Below are positions 27,100-36,508 of a DNA stretch of 64,000 nucleotides, in pieces (the first letter of the stretch is position 1; every line of letters begins with the position of its first letter). Source of the stretch: Nocardia sp. BMG111209 (GTDB lineage Bacteria > Actinomycetota > Actinomycetes > Mycobacteriales > Mycobacteriaceae); NCBI RefSeq assembly GCF_000381925.1, contig NZ_KB907308.1, forward strand, positions 1,178,001-1,242,000. Reading direction: 5' to 3'. The notes beneath the pieces were generated by a model, which saw only the letters and a program-made list of their open reading frames with translations, ran no database searches and was not told the origin of the DNA. A program made the position numbers and the translations under genes.

Positions 27100-28470
27100 A
27101 TGACCGAAACCATCGAAAACGTTTCCGCAGCAGCCGAGCCGCTGTCGAGCCCGATGACGATCGGCGTGGAAGCGTACGTCTCCGAGGAGTACGCCCGCGC
27201 CGAAGCCGACAAACTCTGGTCCAAGGTGTGGCAGCAGGTCTGCCGGGTGGAGGAATTGCCGCGAATCGGGGATTTCCTCACCTACGAGATCCAGAACGAG
27301 TCGTTCCTGCTGGTGCGGACCGCCGACGACACCATCCGCGCGTATTACAACGTCTGCGCGCACCGGGGCCGGCGGCTGGTCGACACTCCTCCGGGCGCGC
27401 ACGACGCCCGCGGGCAGCGCAAGCAATTCGTCTGCGGATTCCACGGCTGGCGCTACAACCTGGAGGGCCAGAACACCTTCGTCCCCGAACGCGAGGATTG
27501 GACCTGCGGTCTGAACGACCGCAACGATCGGCTCAATCCCGTCCAGGTCGACACCTGGGGTGGCTGGGTCTGGCTGAACATGGATCCCGACTGCGTTCCG
27601 CTGCGCGAATATCTGGAGCCGGCGGCCTCGCTGCTGGACCCGTTCCAGCTCGAGAACATGCGGTACCGGTGGCGGCGCTGGCTGACCTTCGACTGCAACT
27701 GGAAGGTCGCCTTCGAGGCGTTCATGGAGACCTACCACGTCCCCTACACCCATCCGGAATTCATGAATTTCGGCAATTTCCTCGGCTGGGGACGTAACCA
27801 GGGCCTGCACAGCAATATCGGCTACGACGCGCCGAAGGGTATGGAGGAGAACCAGGGCAAGCTGCGTATCGGCAGCGGGGCGGACGCCCGGCTGTCGACC
27901 GCGCAATTGCAGAATTTCACCTGGGAGAACGCCAACACCAACACCACCGAGACGATGGTCGAGGTGGCGAATCGGCTCGCCGACGAACTGCCGGCGGACA
28001 CCCCGCCGGGCGAGGTGCTGCGGTACTGGCTCGACACCTGCCGCAAGGAGGACGCCGAGCGCGGCGTCATCTGGCCGACCGTCGATCCGGAGACGGTCGC
28101 CAAGAGCGGCACGTCCTGGCAGATCTTCCCCAATTTCCAGATCGGCCACGCGGTCAACAACATGCTGTGCTACCGATTCCGGCCCTACGGCTACGACCCG
28201 GACAAGTGCATCTTCGAGGCCGCGGTCTTCGAATTGTTCCCGCCCGGCGAGGAACCGGAGACGGAATGGATCTACACACCGGTCGGTGATCCGGGCTGGC
28301 GCACCGTCCTGCCCCAGGATTTCGACAACATGGCCGCGGTGCAGCAGGGCATGAAATCGCGCGGATTCTCCGGCCCCAAGCCCAATCCGTACCGCGAGCG
28401 CACCGTGGTGAGCCTGCACCACAACCTGGCCTCCTATATGGGCACCGGCGAACCACGCGACTTCGTGTAA
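27100..28470 (+). CDS. Rieske non-heme iron oxygenase, alpha subunit
   Basis: A 456-residue ring-hydroxylating oxygenase. The [2Fe-2S] ligands are CAH (Cys86, His88) and CGFH (Cys112, His115); the mononuclear iron site has METYHVPYTH (His213, His218). No beta subunit gene or dedicated ferredoxin/reductase is nearby, so electrons must come from elsewhere or it is an alpha-only enzyme. It would hydroxylate the pathway substrate with O2. Start ATG follows GGGAG. Confidence 0.92.
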   Translation: MTETIENVSAAAEPLSSPMTIGVEAYVSEEYARAEADKLWSKVWQQVCRVEELPRIGDFLTYEIQNESFLLVRTADDTIRAYYNVCAHRGRRLVDTPPGAHDARGQRKQFVCGFHGWRYNLEGQNTFVPEREDWTCGLNDRNDRLNPVQVDTWGGWVWLNMDPDCVPLREYLEPAASLLDPFQLENMRYRWRRWLTFDCNWKVAFEAFMETYHVPYTHPEFMNFGNFLGWGRNQGLHSNIGYDAPKGMEENQGKLRIGSGADARLSTAQLQNFTWENANTNTTETMVEVANRLADELPADTPPGEVLRYWLDTCRKEDAERGVIWPTVDPETVAKSGTSWQIFPNFQIGHAVNNMLCYRFRPYGYDPDKCIFEAAVFELFPPGEEPETEWIYTPVGDPGWRTVLPQDFDNMAAVQQGMKSRGFSGPKPNPYRERTVVSLHHNLASYMGTGEPRDFV

Positions 28471-28504
28471 CGCCGACTTTTTCTTCAGCAACAAAGGATT
28501 TCGA

Positions 28505-30331
28505 ATGCAGAACTGCGCACCCACGCAGACCCCCGACGTCGACCAGGAAGCCCTGCGCGCGAAGTACCTCGCCGAGCGGGACAAGCGCCTGCGGCCGGAG
28601 GGTCAGCAGCAGTACCTCGAGGCCGAGGACGAATTCGCCGATTTCTACGAGGCGGATCCGCACACCCCGGTGACCCCGCGCGATCCGATCACCGACGAGA
28701 TCGAGGTCGTGATCCTCGGCGGCGGTTTCTCCGGACTCATCACCGCGCACCGGTTGCAGCAGGCCGGGGTCACCGATTTCAAGATCGTCGAACTCGGCGG
28801 TGACTTCGGTGGCGTCTGGTACTGGAATCGTTACCCGGGCATCCAGGTCGACTCCGACTCGTACTGCTACCTCCCGCTGCTCGAAGAGACCGGCTTCATG
28901 CCCAAGGAGCGGTTCTCCCACGGCGACGAGTGCTACGAGCACGCGCAGCGCATCGGCAAGCATTTCGGCCTGTACGAGCACGCGATCTTCCACACCCTGG
29001 TCCGCTCGCTGGCCTGGGACGAGGAGATCAAGCGCTGGCGGATCGGCACCAACCGCGGCGACGAGATCCGCGCGCGTTTCGTCGTGATGTGCCAGGGCCC
29101 GTACAACCGTCCGAAGCTGCCCGGTATCCCCGGCATCAAGGATTTCAAGGGTCACACCTTCCACACCGCGCGGTGGGACTACGAGTACACCGGCGGCGAT
29201 CTGCACGGCGGACTGGACCGGATCGCCGACAAGAAGATCGCCGTGATCGGCACCGGCGCCAGTGGCGTGCAGGTGGTTCCGCATCTGGCGCGGGGCGCGA
29301 AGCAGCTCACCGTATTCCAGCGCACGCCGTCCTACATCTTCGAGCGCGACAACTACGACACCGATCCGGAATGGGTGAAATCCCTGACCCCGGGCTGGCG
29401 GGCCGCGCGGCAGCGCAACTTCCACAACGCCGCGTTCGCGTTCTACTCCCCCGGTGAGCCGGACCTGATCTGCGACGGCTGGACCGAGGTCGCGCGCAAC
29501 CTGGCCGCCAAGCTGGACGCCACCAACGGCTGGGCCGCGCTGGCGGATCCGCTGAAGTTCCTCGAGCTCAAGGAGATCGAGGACTACCGGTCGATGGAGC
29601 GGCTGCGGCAGCGCATCGCCGAGGTGGTGCAGGATCCGCAGACCGCGGAGACGCTGAAGCCGTACTACCGCAACATGTGCAAGCGGCCCGTCTTCAACGA
29701 CGACTACCTGCCGACCTTCAACCTCCCGAACGTCACCCTGGTCGACGTCTCGGAGCAGAAGGGCGTCGAGCGCATCACCGAGAAGGGTGTCGTCGCCAAC
29801 GGTGTCGAGTACGAGGTCGACGCGATCGTGTTCGCCAGCGGCTTCGAGATCACCACCGCGCTCGAGCGTCAGCTCGACATCAAGCCGATCGCCGGCCGCG
29901 GCGGGCAGTCGCTGTACGAGCACTGGGGCAAGGGTTTCCGCACCCTGCACGGCGTCACGGCGCACGGCTTCCCGAACTACTTCGCCACCGGATTCATCCA
30001 GGGCGGCGTCACCGCGGCGACCACGCTGATGTTCGAGCAGCAGGCCGATCACATCGCGTACATCATCAGCCAGACGGTGGCCCGCGGCGCGAAAGTGGTG
30101 GAGCCCACCGAGGAAGCCGAGGAGGGCTGGGTCCAGACGGTACGCACGTACTCGATCGACAACAGCCAGTTCACTTCCGAGTGCACCCCCGGCTACTACA
30201 ACAGCGAGGGTGAGCCGAACGGCCGCTCGTTCCTGGGTGATCCGTTCTGGGGCGGCTTCTACGTCCTCGAGGAACTGCTCCAGGGATGGCGCGACGCCGG
30301 CGAGCTCAAGGGCATGACCCTCAGCGAGTGA
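28505..30331 (+). CDS. Flavin-containing monooxygenase, Baeyer-Villiger type
   Basis: A 608-residue FAD/NADPH monooxygenase. The first Rossmann motif is ILGGGFSGLI, the second GTGASGVQ, and the Baeyer-Villiger fingerprint appears as FKGHTFHTARWDY (a variant of FxGxxxHxxxWP, with Asp for Pro). Such enzymes turn ketones into esters or lactones. The ATG follows AAAGGA at 6 bp. A beta-propeller lactonase candidate and a Rieske oxygenase precede it in the same run. Confidence 0.9.
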   Translation: MQNCAPTQTPDVDQEALRAKYLAERDKRLRPEGQQQYLEAEDEFADFYEADPHTPVTPRDPITDEIEVVILGGGFSGLITAHRLQQAGVTDFKIVELGGDFGGVWYWNRYPGIQVDSDSYCYLPLLEETGFMPKERFSHGDECYEHAQRIGKHFGLYEHAIFHTLVRSLAWDEEIKRWRIGTNRGDEIRARFVVMCQGPYNRPKLPGIPGIKDFKGHTFHTARWDYEYTGGDLHGGLDRIADKKIAVIGTGASGVQVVPHLARGAKQLTVFQRTPSYIFERDNYDTDPEWVKSLTPGWRAARQRNFHNAAFAFYSPGEPDLICDGWTEVARNLAAKLDATNGWAALADPLKFLELKEIEDYRSMERLRQRIAEVVQDPQTAETLKPYYRNMCKRPVFNDDYLPTFNLPNVTLVDVSEQKGVERITEKGVVANGVEYEVDAIVFASGFEITTALERQLDIKPIAGRGGQSLYEHWGKGFRTLHGVTAHGFPNYFATGFIQGGVTAATTLMFEQQADHIAYIISQTVARGAKVVEPTEEAEEGWVQTVRTYSIDNSQFTSECTPGYYNSEGEPNGRSFLGDPFWGGFYVLEELLQGWRDAGELKGMTLSE

Positions 30332-30372
30332 TCGCCACCCCGACCGGAACCATTGTGTGAGAGGAATTTTCG

Positions 30373-31308
30373 TTGTCCGAACTCAGATTCGACGACCGTG
30401 TCGCCGTGATCACCGGTGCCGGGCGAGGGTTGGGGCGCTCGTACGCCGAACTGCTCGCCTCCCGTGGCGCCAAGGTGGTCGTCAACGACGCCGGCGGCAC
30501 CATGCGCGGTGACACCGTCGAGAAGAACGTCGCCGCAGAGGTTGTCGACGCGATCGAGGCGGCGGGCGGTGCGGCGGTCGCCTCCACCGCGTCGGTGGCG
30601 ACCGCCGCCGGCGGACAGGAGATCATCGACACCGCGCTGGACACGTACGGGCGCATCGACATCCTGATCCACAACGCCGGCAACGTGCGCTACGGATTGC
30701 TGACCGAGCTCAGCTACGAGGATTTCGACGCCGTACTGGACGTGCACCTGCGCGGCGCGTTCCACGTCTCGCGAGCGGCGTTCCCGCACATGGCGAAGGC
30801 CGGGTACGGCCGGGTCGTGCTGACCTCCTCGATCGGCGGCATCTACGGCGCGCAGGCGTGCGCCAACTATGCGTCCTCGAAGGCCGGCGCGATCGGGCTG
30901 TCGAACATCATCGCGCTGGAGGGCGCCGCGGTGGGGGTCAACTCCAACGTGATCCTGCCCTCGGCGCTGACCCGGATGGCCGAGGGCATCGACACCTCGG
31001 CCTATCCGGATATGCGCGCCGAGTTGGTCGCCCCCGCCGTGGCCTATCTCGCGCACGAATCCTGCACTCTGACCGGCGAAATGCTGATCGCCATCGCGGG
31101 CCGGGTGGCCCGCGCCTATATCGCCGAGACCCCGGGCGTGTACCAGCCCTCGTGGACGGTCGACGACGTCGCCGCCCGCATCGACGAAATCCGCAACACC
31201 GACAACTCGTGGCAGCTGCCGCCGGTGCCCTCGGGACAGGCCGACCACATCGGCCGCAGCTTCGCGATGGCCATCGCAGCGAACAACGCAGCCGCGGAAG
31301 GAAAGTGA
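30373..31308 (+). CDS. SDR oxidoreductase, MFE-2/hydroxyacyl-CoA dehydrogenase-like
   Basis: A 311-residue SDR starting at TTG 30373 after GAGGAA. TGAGRGLGRSYAELLASRGAKVVVNDAGG resembles the dehydrogenase unit of peroxisomal multifunctional enzyme type 2; NAGN and the YASSKAG active site follow. The C-terminus is about 50 residues longer than in classical SDRs. Probable role: oxidation of a (3R)-hydroxyacyl-CoA or a cyclic alcohol. Confidence 0.88.
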   Translation: MSELRFDDRVAVITGAGRGLGRSYAELLASRGAKVVVNDAGGTMRGDTVEKNVAAEVVDAIEAAGGAAVASTASVATAAGGQEIIDTALDTYGRIDILIHNAGNVRYGLLTELSYEDFDAVLDVHLRGAFHVSRAAFPHMAKAGYGRVVLTSSIGGIYGAQACANYASSKAGAIGLSNIIALEGAAVGVNSNVILPSALTRMAEGIDTSAYPDMRAELVAPAVAYLAHESCTLTGEMLIAIAGRVARAYIAETPGVYQPSWTVDDVAARIDEIRNTDNSWQLPPVPSGQADHIGRSFAMAIAANNAAAEGK

Positions 31309-31310
31309 GC

Positions 31311-33020
31311 ATGGCGACCATCAAGGTTTACGAACGCATCCTGGAACTGTTCGAGGCCGAGGGGATCAACACGATCTTCGGTATCCCCGACCCGAACTTC
31401 GTGCACCTGTTCCTGCGCGCCGAGGAGCGCGGTTGGAATGTCGTTGCGCCGCACCACGAGGAGTCCGCCGGATTCATGGCGGAGGGCCTGTCCCGGCTGA
31501 CCGGCAAGCCGGCCGTCGCCATCGGCACCCTCGGCCCGGGTATCGCCAACCTGGCGGGTTCGATCATGTGCGCCAAGGTGGAGAACTCGCCGATCATCTT
31601 CCTCGGCGGCCAGCGCGCCCGGATCACCGAGCAGCGCGTGCGCCGCGGCCGGATCCAGTTCGTGCAGCAGGCCGGACTGATCGAGAACTCCGTGAAGTAC
31701 AGCGCCAGCATCGAATACGCGGATCAGGTCGACGAGATCATCCGCGAGGGCATCCGCACGGCCGTATCCGGCCGGCCCGGCCCGGTGTACATCGAATACC
31801 CCCAGCACGTGATCAACGAGGAGCTCGACCTCCCGCCCGTGCTCCCGCCGCACCGGTACCGGCTCGTCGGCCAGACCGCCGGAGCGGACAAGATCGCCGA
31901 AGCGGTGCAGTACATCCGGGCCGCGAAGCAGCCGGTGCTGCTGATCGGCCACGGCGTGCACACCTCGCGGGCCGGCGCCTCGGTCCGCGAGCTCGCGGAG
32001 CTCATGGCGGTCCCGGTCATCCAGACCTCCGGTGGCACTTCGTATATCGAGGGCCTCGAGGATCGCACCTTCCCCTACGGCTTCTCACCGTCGTCGATCG
32101 ACGCGGTCGTGAACTCGGATCTGTGCCTGGCCATCGGCACCGAACTCGGTGAGCCGGTGCACTTCGGCCGCTGGCGGCACTGGGTCGCCAACGAGGACAT
32201 CCGCAAATGGATTCTGGTGGAACAGGATCCGTCGGCGATCGGCGTGAACCGGCCGATCGACGTGCCGCTGGTCGGCGACCTGCGCGCGGTCGTGCCGCAG
32301 CTGGTCGAGGCGCTGCGCGACACCCCGCGCACCGCCACCCCGGACCTGCAGCGCTGGATCGACGAGGATGCCGCGCGGCTGGCCGACCTGGCCGAGACCG
32401 CGCCGTCGGGCCAGAGCCCGGTGCATCCGGCGCGCCTGATCGTGGAGGCCACCAAGGCTTTTCCCGCCGAGGGCATCATGGCTCGCGACGGTGGCGCCAC
32501 CACGATCTTCGGCTGGACCTACTCGCAGGCCAAGCCGCACGACGTCGTCTGGAACCAGAACTTCGGGCACCTCGGCACCGGCCTGCCGTACGCGATCGGC
32601 GCCTCGGTCGCCGACGGCGGCAAGCGGCCGGTCATGCTGATCACCGGCGACTCGTCGTTCCAGTTCCAGATCGCCGAACTGGAGACCGCGGCCCGGCTGA
32701 ACCTGCCGCTGGTCTGCGTCGTCGGCGTCGACTACCAGTGGGGCCTCGAAGTCGGCGTCTACAAGCGGACTTTCGGTCAGGGCTCGCTCGAGACCGGCGT
32801 GCACTGGAGCAAGGAAGTGCGGCTGGACAAGGTCGCCGAGGGCTTCGGCTGCTACGGCGAATACGTCGAGCGCGACGAGGACATCGCCCCCGCGATCAAG
32901 CGCGCCTACGCCAGCGGCAAACCGGGCGTCATCCACGTGGCCGTCGACCCGAAGGCGAACTCGGAAGAGATGCCGAGCTACGACGAATTCCGTACCTGGT
33001 ACGCAGAAGGACAGCAGTAA
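31311..33020 (+). CDS. Thiamine diphosphate-dependent lyase/synthase-like enzyme
   Basis: A 569-residue member of the acetolactate synthase / 2-hydroxyacyl-CoA lyase / benzoylformate decarboxylase superfamily: N-terminal PYR domain with the cofactor-activating Glu in PHHEESAGFMAEG (E50), central domain, and C-terminal PP domain. The ThDP motif is atypical: GDSSFQFQ in place of GDG and GVDYQWG where NN is usual. Placed directly before an aldehyde dehydrogenase (stop/start overlap), it may release an aldehyde from a 2-hydroxyacyl compound. Confidence 0.85.
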   Translation: MATIKVYERILELFEAEGINTIFGIPDPNFVHLFLRAEERGWNVVAPHHEESAGFMAEGLSRLTGKPAVAIGTLGPGIANLAGSIMCAKVENSPIIFLGGQRARITEQRVRRGRIQFVQQAGLIENSVKYSASIEYADQVDEIIREGIRTAVSGRPGPVYIEYPQHVINEELDLPPVLPPHRYRLVGQTAGADKIAEAVQYIRAAKQPVLLIGHGVHTSRAGASVRELAELMAVPVIQTSGGTSYIEGLEDRTFPYGFSPSSIDAVVNSDLCLAIGTELGEPVHFGRWRHWVANEDIRKWILVEQDPSAIGVNRPIDVPLVGDLRAVVPQLVEALRDTPRTATPDLQRWIDEDAARLADLAETAPSGQSPVHPARLIVEATKAFPAEGIMARDGGATTIFGWTYSQAKPHDVVWNQNFGHLGTGLPYAIGASVADGGKRPVMLITGDSSFQFQIAELETAARLNLPLVCVVGVDYQWGLEVGVYKRTFGQGSLETGVHWSKEVRLDKVAEGFGCYGEYVERDEDIAPAIKRAYASGKPGVIHVAVDPKANSEEMPSYDEFRTWYAEGQQ

Positions 33021-34444
33021 TGCGCGATTATCTGAAGTTCTACATCGGCGGCGAATGGGTCGATCCCGCGCAGTCCGACACCTTCGACGTCGTGAACCCG
33101 GCGACCGAGGAACTCGCCGGCCGGGTCGCACAGGGTTCGGCGGCCGACGTCGACCGCGCGGTCGCCGCCGCCCGCAAGGCATTTCCGGCCTGGTCGGCGA
33201 CCGATCGCAGCGAGCGGCTGGATCTGCTGCGCAGCATCGAGGACGCCTTCGGGAAGCGCCGCGACGATATGGCCGCCGCGCTGACCGAGGAGATGGGAGC
33301 CCCGGCCGCACTGGCCGGCGGCTTCCAGCTGGATCTGGTGGTCGGGCATCTCGGCAAGGCGATCGAGGTACTCACCGACTTCCCGTTCACCGAGCAGCGC
33401 GGTGACCTCCTGGTCGTGCGTGAGCCGATCGGTGTGTGCGGCCTGATCACCCCGTGGAACTGGCCGCTGGATCTCATTGCGGTCAAACTGTTCCCGGCGC
33501 TGGCGACCGGATGCACGGTGGTGCTCAAGCCCTCCGAGCGTTCGCCGTTCACCGGCCAGGTGTTCACCGAGGTGCTGGAGTCCGCCGGCGTTCCCGCCGG
33601 TGTCTACAACATGATCCAGGGTGACGGGCCGAGCGTCGGCGTGCCGCTGTCCGCGCACGCGGACATCGACATGGTCTCGTTCACCGGCTCCACCCGGGCC
33701 GGTATCGAGATCGCCCGCAACGCGGCGCCTTCGGTGAAGCGGGTCACCCAGGAACTCGGCGGCAAGAGCCCCAACGTGATCCTCGACGATGCCGATCTCG
33801 CCGAGAACGTCGTCAAGGGCGTCGGCGCGGTGATGCTGAACTCGGGCCAGACCTGTAGCGCCACCACGCGAATGCTGGTGCCCGCCAACCGGATCGCCGA
33901 TGTGATCGAGGCCGCGCGCGGGGCCGCCGAGGCGACCACCGTCGGCGATCCCACCGGTGACGCCGCCATCGGCCCGGTGGTGTCGGCCTCGCAGTTCGAC
34001 AAGATCCAGTCGCTGATCCAGCAGGGCATCGATGACGGCGCCACGCTGGTCACCGGCGGTCCGGGCCGGCCGGACGGGCTGACCAAGGGCTACTACGTGA
34101 AGCCCACGGTCTTCGCGGACGTGAAGAACGACATGACCATCGCGCGCGAGGAGATCTTCGGGCCGGTGCTGGTGATCATCAGCTACGACAGCGTCGACCA
34201 CGCCGTCGAGCTGGCCAACGACACCGAGTACGGCCTGGCCGCGAATGTGGCCGGGGCGGACCTCGATGAGGTGCGCGCGGTCGCCAAGCGCATCCGGGCC
34301 GGCTACGTCTCCATCAACGACGCCTTCGACTTCGCGTCCCCGTTCGGCGGGTACAAGAAGAGCGGAAACGGCCGGGAGTGGGGCGAATACGGTTTCCAGG
34401 AGTACCTGGAGATCAAGGGCATCCTCGGATACGGCCAGGCATAA
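33020..34444 (+). CDS. Aldehyde dehydrogenase family protein
   Basis: A 474-residue NAD(P)-dependent aldehyde dehydrogenase with [11 protein letters not shown] (general base Glu) and the catalytic Cys in LNSGQTCSATTR. TPWNWPLDLI and [14 protein letters not shown] are family landmarks. The ATG overlaps the ThDP gene stop by 1 bp (TAATG), so the aldehyde produced by that enzyme is the natural candidate substrate. Confidence 0.93.
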   Translation: MRDYLKFYIGGEWVDPAQSDTFDVVNPATEELAGRVAQGSAADVDRAVAAARKAFPAWSATDRSERLDLLRSIEDAFGKRRDDMAAALTEEMGAPAALAGGFQLDLVVGHLGKAIEVLTDFPFTEQRGDLLVVREPIGVCGLITPWNWPLDLIAVKLFPALATGCTVVLKPSERSPFTGQVFTEVLESAGVPAGVYNMIQGDGPSVGVPLSAHADIDMVSFTGSTRAGIEIARNAAPSVKRVTQELGGKSPNVILDDADLAENVVKGVGAVMLNSGQTCSATTRMLVPANRIADVIEAARGAAEATTVGDPTGDAAIGPVVSASQFDKIQSLIQQGIDDGATLVTGGPGRPDGLTKGYYVKPTVFADVKNDMTIAREEIFGPVLVIISYDSVDHAVELANDTEYGLAANVAGADLDEVRAVAKRIRAGYVSINDAFDFASPFGGYKKSGNGREWGEYGFQEYLEIKGILGYGQA

Positions 34445-34447
34445 GCG

Positions 34448-34990
34448 ATGTCCTCCGATACGGGTACCGCTGTCACCGATGTCCGCGCGGTCGTCGCGAA
34501 CGAGCAGATCCGCCAGGTCGTCGCCCGCGTCGCGCGTGGCGAGGACCGGCGGGACGCGGCGCTGATCCGCGCCGCGTTCTGGCCGGACGCCGCGGTCGAT
34601 TTCGGCATCTTCGCCGGTTCCTTCGACGAGTATCTCGACTGGGTGGTGCCGGGTTCGCCCGCGGTTCCGGTCACCCAGCATGTGCTCGGCCAGACCGCGA
34701 TCGAGCTGAAAGACGAAGTGGCGCTGGCGGAAACGCATGTCAACGCCTACCACCGGGTCGACTACGGCACCGAGCACCACGATGTGATGCTCGGCGGCCG
34801 TTACCTCGACCGCCTCGAGGAGCGCGACGGCGAATGGCGGATCGCGCACCGCACCATGCTGTACGACTGGACACAGGACTTCGGCGTCTCGGCCGACTGG
34901 TCCCAGGGTCTGATGGGTGCGCCGTTCTCCGGTGCGCACTTCACCGGCCGCTCCGCCGGCGACCACAGCGAAACCTTCTTCGGGCAGTGA
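34448..34990 (+). CDS. SnoaL-like / NTF2-fold protein
   Basis: A 180-residue protein of the SnoaL-like family, a cone-shaped alpha+beta barrel that can work as a hydratase, cyclase or isomerase. Typical segments are YHRVDYGTEHHDVMLGGRYLDRLEERDGEWRIAHRTMLYDW. It starts 3 bp after the aldehyde dehydrogenase. A second, similar protein is encoded at 35909-36469; specific reaction unknown. Confidence 0.82.
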   Translation: MSSDTGTAVTDVRAVVANEQIRQVVARVARGEDRRDAALIRAAFWPDAAVDFGIFAGSFDEYLDWVVPGSPAVPVTQHVLGQTAIELKDEVALAETHVNAYHRVDYGTEHHDVMLGGRYLDRLEERDGEWRIAHRTMLYDWTQDFGVSADWSQGLMGAPFSGAHFTGRSAGDHSETFFGQ

Positions 34991-35859
34991 GCGATTCGAT
35001 GGCTGCACTGTCGGGCAGGGTCGCCGTGGTCACCGGCGCCAGCCGGGGCATCGGTAAGGGCATCGCGCTGGTACTGGCCGAACAGGGCGCCACGGTGTAC
35101 GTCACCGGCCGCACGGTCACCCCGGGCTCCTATCCACTGCCCGGCACCGTCGGCGAGACGGCGGCCGAATGTGATCGCCGCGGCGGCAAGGGAATTGCCG
35201 TCGCGGTCGATCACGGCGATGACGAACAGGTCGCCGCGCTGTTCGATCGGGTCGGCCGCGAACAGGGCCGGCTGGACATCCTCGTCAACAACGCCTTCTC
35301 GCTGCCGGAGGATCTCACCGATCCGGAACCGTTCTGGGCGAAGCCGTTGTCCAACTGGGAGATGATCGACGTCGGGGTGCGCTCGAATTTCGTGGCGGCC
35401 TGGCACGCGGCGAAACTGATGACGCCGAACGAATCCGGCCTCATCGTGGCGATCTCCGGTTATACCGGCGTCAGTTACACCTACGGCGTGGTGTTCGGCA
35501 CCGCGAAATCGGCCGCCGACCGGATGGCCCGCGATATGGCGGTCGAGCTCAAACCCTTCGGGGTGGCGTCGATCTCGCTGTGGCAGGGCCTCACCTGGAC
35601 CGAACGCGCACAGCGCAATCTGGCCACCATCGACGGACTGTCGGAGCAGGCCTCCACCCGGCCGGAGAACGGCTGCTCGCCGGAATATCCCGGCCGCGTG
35701 ATCGCCGCGCTCGCCGCCGATCCGGACGTGCTGCGGCATTCCGGCGGCACCTTCATCACCGCCGAACTCGGCCGCGACTACGGCATCACCGACATCGACG
35801 GCAAGGTGATCCCCTCGCTGCGGGCCACCCGCGGCGAACCCATCTGGGCGCCGATCTGA
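34987..35859 (+). CDS. SDR family oxidoreductase
   Basis: About 290 residues with TGASRGIGKGIA, NNAF and a C-terminal part longer than in classical SDRs. The usual YxxxK catalytic motif is not obvious: YGVVFGTAKSAADRMA has a candidate Tyr and a Lys, spaced more widely than normal. The GTG at 34987 overlaps the upstream stop (GTGA); the ATG at 34999 is an alternative. Same operon as its neighbours. Confidence 0.85.
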   Translation: MSDSMAALSGRVAVVTGASRGIGKGIALVLAEQGATVYVTGRTVTPGSYPLPGTVGETAAECDRRGGKGIAVAVDHGDDEQVAALFDRVGREQGRLDILVNNAFSLPEDLTDPEPFWAKPLSNWEMIDVGVRSNFVAAWHAAKLMTPNESGLIVAISGYTGVSYTYGVVFGTAKSAADRMARDMAVELKPFGVASISLWQGLTWTERAQRNLATIDGLSEQASTRPENGCSPEYPGRVIAALAADPDVLRHSGGTFITAELGRDYGITDIDGKVIPSLRATRGEPIWAPI

Positions 35860-35908
35860 ATTCGCGCCCGGCGCGGCACTTTTCGATACTTCTTTTCTCG
35901 GAGACACA

Positions 35909-36469
35909 ATGACAACTTCGGTCACCGACGATCAGCTCGCCAAACTCACCCGGCTGCTGGACCGTCAGGAAATCCAGGACACGCTGACCCGGTTCAGCCG
36001 CGGTATGGACCGCTTCGACCGCGACCTGTTCCTGTCCGCCTTCCACGACGACGCCACCATCGCCGCCGGTGATTTCGTCGGGAGCCCGGTGGACCTGTTC
36101 ACCTGGGCGTCGGCGATGCACGAGGCCGGTCAGTACGCCACCCACCACAACCTGCTGAACCTGACCGTCGACATCGACGGCGACACCGCGCACAGCGAGC
36201 TGTACTACCTGTTCGTCGGCCGCAATCGCGACGACAGCAACTGGATCGCCGGCGGCCGGTACATCGACCGGCTGGAGCGGCGCGACGGGCAGTGGCGGAT
36301 CGCGTTGCGCACCAATGCGATCGAATGGTCCGGGCTGGTGCCGACCATGCCGATCCCGTTCGCGGACGTGCCGGACATCCATGTCAACGGCACTCCCTCG
36401 CGCAGCACCGAGGACCCCTCGTACGCCCGGCCGCTGCTCAACAAGCGAGCGCCGAACATCCCGAGCTGA
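35909..36469 (+). CDS. SnoaL-like / NTF2-fold protein
   Basis: A 186-residue SnoaL-like protein (TRFSRGMDRFDRDLFLSAFHDDATI and GGRYIDRLERRDGQWRIALRT). It resembles the 34448-34990 product in fold and length, so both probably descend from one gene or form a pair. The ATG follows CGGAG at 6 bp. Function within the pathway is unknown. Confidence 0.83.
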   Translation: MTTSVTDDQLAKLTRLLDRQEIQDTLTRFSRGMDRFDRDLFLSAFHDDATIAAGDFVGSPVDLFTWASAMHEAGQYATHHNLLNLTVDIDGDTAHSELYYLFVGRNRDDSNWIAGGRYIDRLERRDGQWRIALRTNAIEWSGLVPTMPIPFADVPDIHVNGTPSRSTEDPSYARPLLNKRAPNIPS

Positions 36470-36508
36470 GCGTAGATCCCACTCCCGAGGCAGGAAGGCA
36501 GAAGCACG

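Noticed and set aside
25267..28584. Minus-strand open frame of over 1,100 codons
   Set aside because: It lies opposite the propeller protein and Rieske oxygenase genes; its His/Gly/Arg-rich composition is typical of antisense frames in high-GC DNA.
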